NCBI GenBank assembly: GCA_027025615.1 | Contig: JALVQM010000378.1 | Span: forward strand, 1-11,113 | Source: Desulfobacteraceae bacterium | GTDB lineage: Bacteria; Desulfobacterota; Desulfobacteria; Desulfobacterales; Desulfosarcinaceae | Direction of reading: 5' to 3' | DNA: 11,113 bases | Shown here: positions 6,604 through 11,113 of the stretch, in pieces | How the letters are laid out: each line of letters opens with the position of its first letter | Numbering within the stretch: position 1 is the first letter of the stretch | Program-made: the position numbers and the translations under genes | The notes under the pieces: model-generated | Told to the model about the DNA's origin: nothing | Database searches by the model: none | What the model saw: only the letters and a program-made list of their open reading frames with translations

Positions 6604-7790
6604 AGCCCAAAACCAGGATCGTTTTCCAGATCGGAATGGCCGTGCTGGTGATTGTTGCCGGCCTGGTTGTTATGCTGTTGCTGAAATCCAGCCGGCCGTC
6701 TGCGGCCAAAACCAAACCCCGATCCAAAGTACCTGTGGTTCGGACCATGACGGTAAAAACCGGGGAACACCTGGTGCGGATCAAGGGCTATGGAACTGTA
6801 GAGCCGGTCAAAAGAACCATCCTGGCTTCCCAGGTAGCCGGCCGGATAATCCAGGTGGCCCCGGAGCTGATTGACGGTGGCAGTTTGAAAGCCGGGCAAT
6901 TACTTCTGGCAATTGATCCGACCGATTACAAAATAGCGGTTACCCTGGCCCAGGCCAGATTGGCCGATGCCCGCAGCCAACTTCAAATACTGGAGGCAGA
7001 GGCGCGGGAAGCCAGGCAGGAATGGCGTCAGCTTCATCCCGGAGTTATCGTGCCGCCGCTGGCAGCCAAACAGCCTCAACTGGAGGCCGCACGAGCCAAT
7101 GTCGCGGCCAGGGCCGGTGAACTGGAAAAAGCTCGCCTGGAGCTGTCCAGGACAAAAATCAATGCGCCCTTTGATGGTCTGGTGGAAAACCGCAATGTTG
7201 ATATCGGGCAATATGTAACTGTTGGAAAAAGCTTGGCAACATTGATTGGAACTGCCATGGCTGAGATTGTCATTCCCCTGGACAGTGCCAAGTTGCGTTG
7301 GTTCCATGTGCCTGGCTTTACGGCCGGTCAAGGCCGGGGAGCTGATGCCCTTGTTCAGGTCATGTCCGCCGGCCGGAAAACAACTTGGAAAGGCAAGGTG
7401 GTAAGGGCACTTGCGCGGATTGATCCCCGTACACGGATGGTTGATGTCGTTGTACGGGTAGCCGGGCCTTACAGTCGCCGCCCACCGCTTGCGCCCGGTC
7501 TTTTTGCAGAAGTGACAATCTTTGGACGGGTGCTTAAAAAGGCTGTCATCCTGCCCCCTTCGGCATTGCGTCAGGACAATATCGTCTGGATAATCGATCC
7601 TGAAGGAAAGCTGCGTTTTCGGAAAGTTGAGGTCGCACTTATTACTGCAGCAGGTGTGGTTGTGGAAAAGGGACTTGCCGACGGACAAAAGGTGATTCTG
7701 TCGGAACTGAAAGGTATCAGTGAAGGTATGGATATAAAGCCGGTAAAAAACAGTGCCGGCGTGCATATCGGCCGGGGAGAGACCCGATGA
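6600..7790 (+). CDS. RND efflux periplasmic adaptor (membrane fusion protein, HlyD/AcrA family)
   Basis: A 396-residue adaptor bridging the pump and the outer-membrane channel in the periplasm. A single N-terminal helix (about 6-27, IVFQIGMAVLVIVAGLVVMLLL) anchors it in the inner membrane; there is no lipobox cysteine. Then come the first half of the lipoyl domain (ASQVAGRIIQV, GGSLKAGQLLLAIDPTDY), a coiled-coil hairpin rich in Ala, Glu and Arg (about 105-185), the second lipoyl half (LSRTKINAPFDGLVENRNVDIGQYV), a beta-barrel region, and the membrane-proximal domain (LAPGLFAEVTIFGR, VILPPSALRQD). ATG 6600 overlaps the preceding stop by 4 bp, and GGTGGAGG just upstream is a good ribosome site. 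The stop overlaps the permease start in the same way. The order OMF-MFP-RND and tight coupling support one complex. Confidence 0.95.
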   Translation: MKPKTRIVFQIGMAVLVIVAGLVVMLLLKSSRPSAAKTKPRSKVPVVRTMTVKTGEHLVRIKGYGTVEPVKRTILASQVAGRIIQVAPELIDGGSLKAGQLLLAIDPTDYKIAVTLAQARLADARSQLQILEAEAREARQEWRQLHPGVIVPPLAAKQPQLEAARANVAARAGELEKARLELSRTKINAPFDGLVENRNVDIGQYVTVGKSLATLIGTAMAEIVIPLDSAKLRWFHVPGFTAGQGRGADALVQVMSAGRKTTWKGKVVRALARIDPRTRMVDVVVRVAGPYSRRPPLAPGLFAEVTIFGRVLKKAVILPPSALRQDNIVWIIDPEGKLRFRKVEVALITAAGVVVEKGLADGQKVILSELKGISEGMDIKPVKNSAGVHIGRGETR

Positions 7791-10700
7791 AGAAAATAGT
7801 GGCTTGGTTTGCTGGCAACCACGTAGCCGCCAACCTGCTGATGCTGTTTTTCCTGATCGCCGGTATGATTTCCCTGGTCAATATGAAACTGGAAGTTTTC
7901 CCTGAGACTTCCCTGGACACGGTTGTTATATCCACCACCTATGCAGGAGCATCCCCGGAAGAAGTCGAAGAAGCAGTTGTAACCCGCTTAGAAGAAAAAA
8001 TTGCCGGAATTACAGGTATCCGCACAATAGACTCCGTTGCCCTTGAAGGGCTGGCAAGGGTGACGGTCGAAGCCATGCAAGGCTGGGACGTGAACAAACT
8101 GGTGGATGACATCAAGGCGGAAGTGGAGCGGATGACAACTTTGCCTGATGAAGCGGAAAAACCAAGGGTCTATGCAGTTACCCGCCGTTCCCAGGTCCTA
8201 AACGTTGCCGTTTGGGGTGATGCCCCCGAAAGTTCTTTAAAGTACTGGGCCCAGAGGGTGCAGGATGACTTGACGGCTCTTCCGGCTGTTACACAGGTTG
8301 ATATTTCCGCTGTCAGGGACAGCGAAATAAGTATCGAAATAAGCGAAACCACCCTCCGTCGCTATCACCTGACCCTGGCGCAGGTGGCGGATAAAATTCG
8401 TTCCAGTATTTTTGATCTGCCGGCAGGCAGCATCAAAAGTGCTGATGGAGAAATTTTGGTCAGGACCAAGGGCAGAAGATATTACGCCCGCCAATTTGCA
8501 GGTATTCCAATTATAAGTACTGCCAGGGGCGCCAGCATTGCTCTGGGGGATTTGGCTGTGGTACGCGATGCCTTCCAGGATGTCGACCTGGAGGCACGGT
8601 TCCAGGGCAGACCGGCGGCCATGATCAACGTGTATCGGGTCGCTGATCAGAACGCGCTTAAAATTGCCGCCGAGGTTAAAAAATACGTAGAGCAAATTAA
8701 AAACGGCCTTCCTTCCGGGATTAATGTGACCGTTTATGCCGACAGATCAGATATTCTTAAAAGTCGGCTGAAGCTGCTGGTAAAAAACATGGCTTTCGGC
8801 CTGCTGCTGGTCAGCCTGCTGCTGGGGGTTTTTCTGCATTTAAGGCTGGCCTTCTGGGTTACCCTTGGTATTCCTGTGTCTTTTGCGGCGGCCCTGGCGG
8901 TTCTGCCCCATACCGGGATTTCCATCAACATGGTTTCCCTGTTCGGTTTTATAATGGTGCTGGGTATCGTGGTTGATGATGCCATAATCGTTGGTGAGAA
9001 TGTTTTCAGCTGGCACCGGCGGGGTGCGCAGCCCATGGAAGCTGCAGTTGAAGGCACTGTCCAGGTCGGCCGGCCGGTTGTATTTTCAGTCCTGACAACT
9101 ATGGTTGCCTTCTGGCCCCTGCTGATGGGCTCGGGGGCCATGGGTAAGATCATGCGGAACATTCCCGTGGTGGTGATAGCCGTTTTGGCCGGCTCCCTGT
9201 TGGAGTCGCTCCTGGTGTTGCCTGCGCACCTGCTACGCAGCAAAGCACTTTTACCTTCCCGGACCATTGGGATAAAAAAAGAAAATTTCATGGCTCGTGC
9301 CCTGGCCTGGTTCATCCGGGGACCTTACATACGCATCCTAAAGGTCTGCCTGAAATGGCGATACCTGACCCTGGCGGCAGCTCTGGCGGTTTTGATGATA
9401 ACCTGGGGGATATGGAAAGCCGGCCTGGTAAGGTTTACTTTTTTCCCCAAAGTTGAGGGTGATACAATGCAATGCCTGGTGGTAATGCCGCCGGGAACCT
9501 CCAAGCAACAAACCCGCCTGGTCCTGAGCCGGATTGAAAAGGCAGCCCATCAGGTTCTTGCCCGACTGGACGAAAAGAGACCAGCAGGCAGCCAACCCTT
9601 GCTGAAATACAGCATGTCGCTGATAGGTGCCCACCTGGGAAGAGGAGGCCGGGCACTTGACCGCGGCGGTCATCTCGGTCAGGTTTGGGTTCAATTGATT
9701 GCCGGTGAAAAACGCCGGTTGAGCACGGTATCCATAACCAACATGTGGCGCAAACAGGTTGGGACGATACCGGGGGCTGAAGCTGTTACTTTCCGTAGTG
9801 TTCTACACAGTATGGGCCGGGCTGTAGAAGTGGATCTTGCAGCAGATGATTATCGTGTTTTGCTGAAGGCAGTAGAACGGTTGAAAGAAGAACTCGGGCG
9901 TTATCCCGGAGTTAGTGATATCGAAGACAGCTTTTTGCCGGGCAAGACAGAACTGCAGCTTACACTCAAGCCCGAGGCCGATGCTTTGGGAATTACGTTG
10001 GATGATCTGGCCAGGCAGGTACGGGCGGGCCTGTATGGAGCCGAAGCGCTTCGCTTTCAGCGCGGCCGCGACGAAGTCAAGGTCATGGTCCGTTTCCCGG
10101 AAGCCGAGCGCAGCAGTCGTTATATGTTGGAAAACATACGTATTCGTACCGCCCAGGGCCTTGAAGTTCCTTTCTCCGCCGTGGCCCAGGTTGTGCCGAG
10201 GCAAGGCTATGCTGTTATCGAACGCTCCCAGAGGCGCAGGATTGTTACCGTGTCGGCCGACGTCGATGAGACCACCGCCAATGCGGAACAGATCCGCAAT
10301 GAGCTCGAGTCCGGCTTTCTGCCGCGGTTAACCTTTGAATATCCGGGTCTGCGCTATTCCATTGAAGGGGAAGGACGGAGCAAGAAAGAATCCATGGCGG
10401 ATATCATTAAAGGATTCGTGGTTGCCTTGTTTGGCATTTATGCCCTGCTGGCTATTCCTTTTAGGTCCTTCGGCCAGCCCCTGGTGGTAATGGCAGCCAT
10501 ACCTTTCGGGATAGTGGGCGCTGTGGCTGGTCACATGTTGATGGGTTTCAACCTGAGTATTATCAGTATGTTCGGGATTGTGGGACTTTCAGGCGTGGTG
10601 GTCAACGATGCTCTTGTCCTTGTTCATCGGACCAATGCAATGGTGCTGGAAGGGTCCCGGCCCCAAAGTGCCGTCATGCGGGCGGGTGTTTTGCGCTTCA

Positions 10701-10963
10701 GGGCTATTTTGCTGACCTCGATAACAACCTTTGCCGGCTTGACCCCAATGTTGCTGGAACGCAGTGTCCAGGCCCGTTTCCTGATACCCATGGCGGTCAG
10801 CCTGGGCTTTGGGGTAATGTTTGCCACTGTAATTACCCTTATCCTGATTCCATGTGGCTACCTTATATTGAATGATTTTATGCAGTTGGTCAGAAGACGC
10901 CCGCCTGCCGCCTTTTCAGGCCCGCAAAGTGCCGGTGCGAAAAATGCCTGGCCCTTTGAGTAA
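7787..10963 (+). CDS. RND efflux permease (AcrB/HAE1-type inner-membrane pump)
   Basis: A 1058-residue inner-membrane proton-driven exporter, full length for the family. TM1 is at about 11-33, followed by the porter half (VFPETSLDTVVISTTYAGASPEEVEEAV is the usual entry motif), TM2-6 at about 335-480, TM7 near 526-545, the second periplasmic half, and TM8-12 from about 877. TM4 carries the proton-relay pair D397-D398 in GIVVDDAIIVGENV. In TM10 the segment GLSGVVVNDALVLVH has N940-D941 where AcrB has Lys-Asn. R972 and T977 are present in TM11. The substrate range cannot be read; HAE1 relatives export drugs, dyes, detergents or lipids. ATG 7787 overlaps the adaptor stop by 4 bp. It works with the two upstream products as a tripartite pump. 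Confidence 0.95.
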   Translation: MKKIVAWFAGNHVAANLLMLFFLIAGMISLVNMKLEVFPETSLDTVVISTTYAGASPEEVEEAVVTRLEEKIAGITGIRTIDSVALEGLARVTVEAMQGWDVNKLVDDIKAEVERMTTLPDEAEKPRVYAVTRRSQVLNVAVWGDAPESSLKYWAQRVQDDLTALPAVTQVDISAVRDSEISIEISETTLRRYHLTLAQVADKIRSSIFDLPAGSIKSADGEILVRTKGRRYYARQFAGIPIISTARGASIALGDLAVVRDAFQDVDLEARFQGRPAAMINVYRVADQNALKIAAEVKKYVEQIKNGLPSGINVTVYADRSDILKSRLKLLVKNMAFGLLLVSLLLGVFLHLRLAFWVTLGIPVSFAAALAVLPHTGISINMVSLFGFIMVLGIVVDDAIIVGENVFSWHRRGAQPMEAAVEGTVQVGRPVVFSVLTTMVAFWPLLMGSGAMGKIMRNIPVVVIAVLAGSLLESLLVLPAHLLRSKALLPSRTIGIKKENFMARALAWFIRGPYIRILKVCLKWRYLTLAAALAVLMITWGIWKAGLVRFTFFPKVEGDTMQCLVVMPPGTSKQQTRLVLSRIEKAAHQVLARLDEKRPAGSQPLLKYSMSLIGAHLGRGGRALDRGGHLGQVWVQLIAGEKRRLSTVSITNMWRKQVGTIPGAEAVTFRSVLHSMGRAVEVDLAADDYRVLLKAVERLKEELGRYPGVSDIEDSFLPGKTELQLTLKPEADALGITLDDLARQVRAGLYGAEALRFQRGRDEVKVMVRFPEAERSSRYMLENIRIRTAQGLEVPFSAVAQVVPRQGYAVIERSQRRRIVTVSADVDETTANAEQIRNELESGFLPRLTFEYPGLRYSIEGEGRSKKESMADIIKGFVVALFGIYALLAIPFRSFGQPLVVMAAIPFGIVGAVAGHMLMGFNLSIISMFGIVGLSGVVVNDALVLVHRTNAMVLEGSRPQSAVMRAGVLRFRAILLTSITTFAGLTPMLLERSVQARFLIPMAVSLGFGVMFATVITLILIPCGYLILNDFMQLVRRRPPAAFSGPQSAGAKNAWPFE

Positions 10964-10989
10964 ACTTATCCTGCCTGGTTAAAAAAAAC

Positions 10990-11019
10990 TTGACACCAAT
11001 TTAGCCATTCTAATAGTTA
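10990..11019 (+). promoter_or_regulatory. Candidate promoter of the gene at the right edge
   Basis: A perfect TTGACA (10990-10995) is preceded by eight A residues (10981-10988), as in an UP-like element. Possible -10 hexamers are TAATAG (11011-11016, 15-bp spacer) and TAGTTA (11014-11019, 18-bp spacer), both imperfect. The -10 and start region lie inside the repeat array that begins at 11001, so a bound protein would block this promoter. Confidence 0.5.
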
Positions 11020-11045
11020 GTTTATCTAAATATTAGGATGGCTAA
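11001..11045. repeat. Three TTAG-N5-CTAA palindromes at 16-bp spacing: probable operator array
   Basis: Three 13-bp palindromic sites stand in a row: TTAGCCATTCTAA (11001-11013), TTAGTTTATCTAA (11017-11029) and TTAGGATGGCTAA (11033-11045), separated by TAG and ATA. The outer arms are also complementary over 15 bp with one mismatch, so the whole 45 bp is a dyad centred on the middle site. Adjacent sites are 16 bp apart (about 1.5 helical turns), which places sites 1 and 3 on nearly the same DNA face and site 2 opposite. The array covers the presumed -10 and transcription start, 28 bp before ATG 11073. There is no U tract after it, which argues against a terminator. TTAG/CTAA half-sites recall SlyA/MarR-type operators (SlyA uses a 4-bp spacer). 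The binding protein is unknown. Confidence 0.75.
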
Positions 11046-11072
11046 AATTCATAGACTTCAAGGATGATGAAA

Positions 11073-11113
11073 ATGGATTTTTCGAAGGAAGAAATCCTCC
11101 AACGGGCAAGGTT
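11073..11113 (+). CDS. N-terminus of an unidentified protein, possibly a TetR-type regulator (3' end outside window)
   Basis: Only 13 full codons are visible: MDFSKEEILQRAR. AAGG (11060-11063) lies 9 nt before ATG 11073 and favours it over the in-frame ATGs at 11064 and 11067, which touch that site. The K-E-E-I-L-x-x-A pattern resembles the first helix of TetR-family repressors, and an operator array directly upstream would fit an autoregulated repressor next to an efflux operon. Thirteen residues cannot establish a family; any protein with a charged N-terminal helix could look like this. Confidence 0.4.
   Translation, partial: MDFSKEEILQRAR

Noticed and set aside
6900..7766. Long minus-strand frame (288 codons) opposite the adaptor gene
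   Set aside because: It is a shadow of the adaptor coding strand: the protein is rich in Cys, His and Gln with no family resemblance, and the plus-strand product is unmistakable.
11001..11045. Reading the 45-bp dyad as a rho-independent terminator of the efflux operon
   Set aside because: The stem is AT-rich, no T tract follows the right arm on either strand, and the internal three-fold repeat with fixed spacing is better explained by protein binding.
1..11113. CRISPR arrays, tRNA or rRNA genes, insertion sequences, attachment sites
   Set aside because: I found no regularly spaced direct repeats beyond the 11001-11045 array, no tRNA-like cloverleaf or rRNA stretch, and no transposase or integrase frame.

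Overview
This is a roughly half-GC bacterial segment from a Gram-negative organism. An outer-membrane lipoprotein, a periplasmic adaptor and an RND pump show the cell has two membranes. A secreted protein ending in a GGCFI motif resembles C-terminal segments common in Desulfobacterota (deltaproteobacteria), so I lean to that group. This assignment is inference and not proven by the window.

Left part (1-2085). The window opens inside a gene whose last 61 codons read as the C-terminal ACT domain of an aspartate kinase. It stops at 187, immediately before an inverted repeat with a T run. A small heat-shock protein (Hsp20) follows, with a strong Shine-Dalgarno and its own perfect-stem terminator. 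Next is a 12-TM MFS transporter of the MFS_1_like/phenylpropionate-permease type. Its promoter sits so close to the ATG that the mRNA may be leaderless. A compact GC hairpin followed by a T-rich tract ends this gene.

Middle part, minus strand (2107-3904). This is a convergent two-gene unit: a prenyltransferase/terpene-cyclase-like alpha/alpha-barrel protein, then 4 bp later a WbbJ-type hexapeptide O-acyltransferase. The substrates cannot be read from the sequence, but the pairing suggests modification of a surface glycan or small metabolite.

Right part, plus strand (4095-10963). A secreted protein made of two tandem beta-rich repeats with a CFI-type C-terminus comes first. It is followed by a tripartite efflux operon in the order outer-membrane factor (NodT-type lipoprotein), membrane-fusion protein, and RND permease. 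Both junctions inside the operon are ATGA overlaps, so translation is coupled and the three products are expected to form one envelope-spanning pump. The exported substrate is unknown.

Right edge (10964-11113). A promoter-like TTGACA behind an A-tract leads into a 45-bp palindromic array. The array is three 13-bp TTAG-N5-CTAA sites repeated exactly every 16 bp, lying over the expected -10 and start region of a gene that runs off the window. This is the most distinctive regulatory structure here. It looks like a multi-site repressor operator, possibly for a TetR- or MarR-like regulator linked to the pump.
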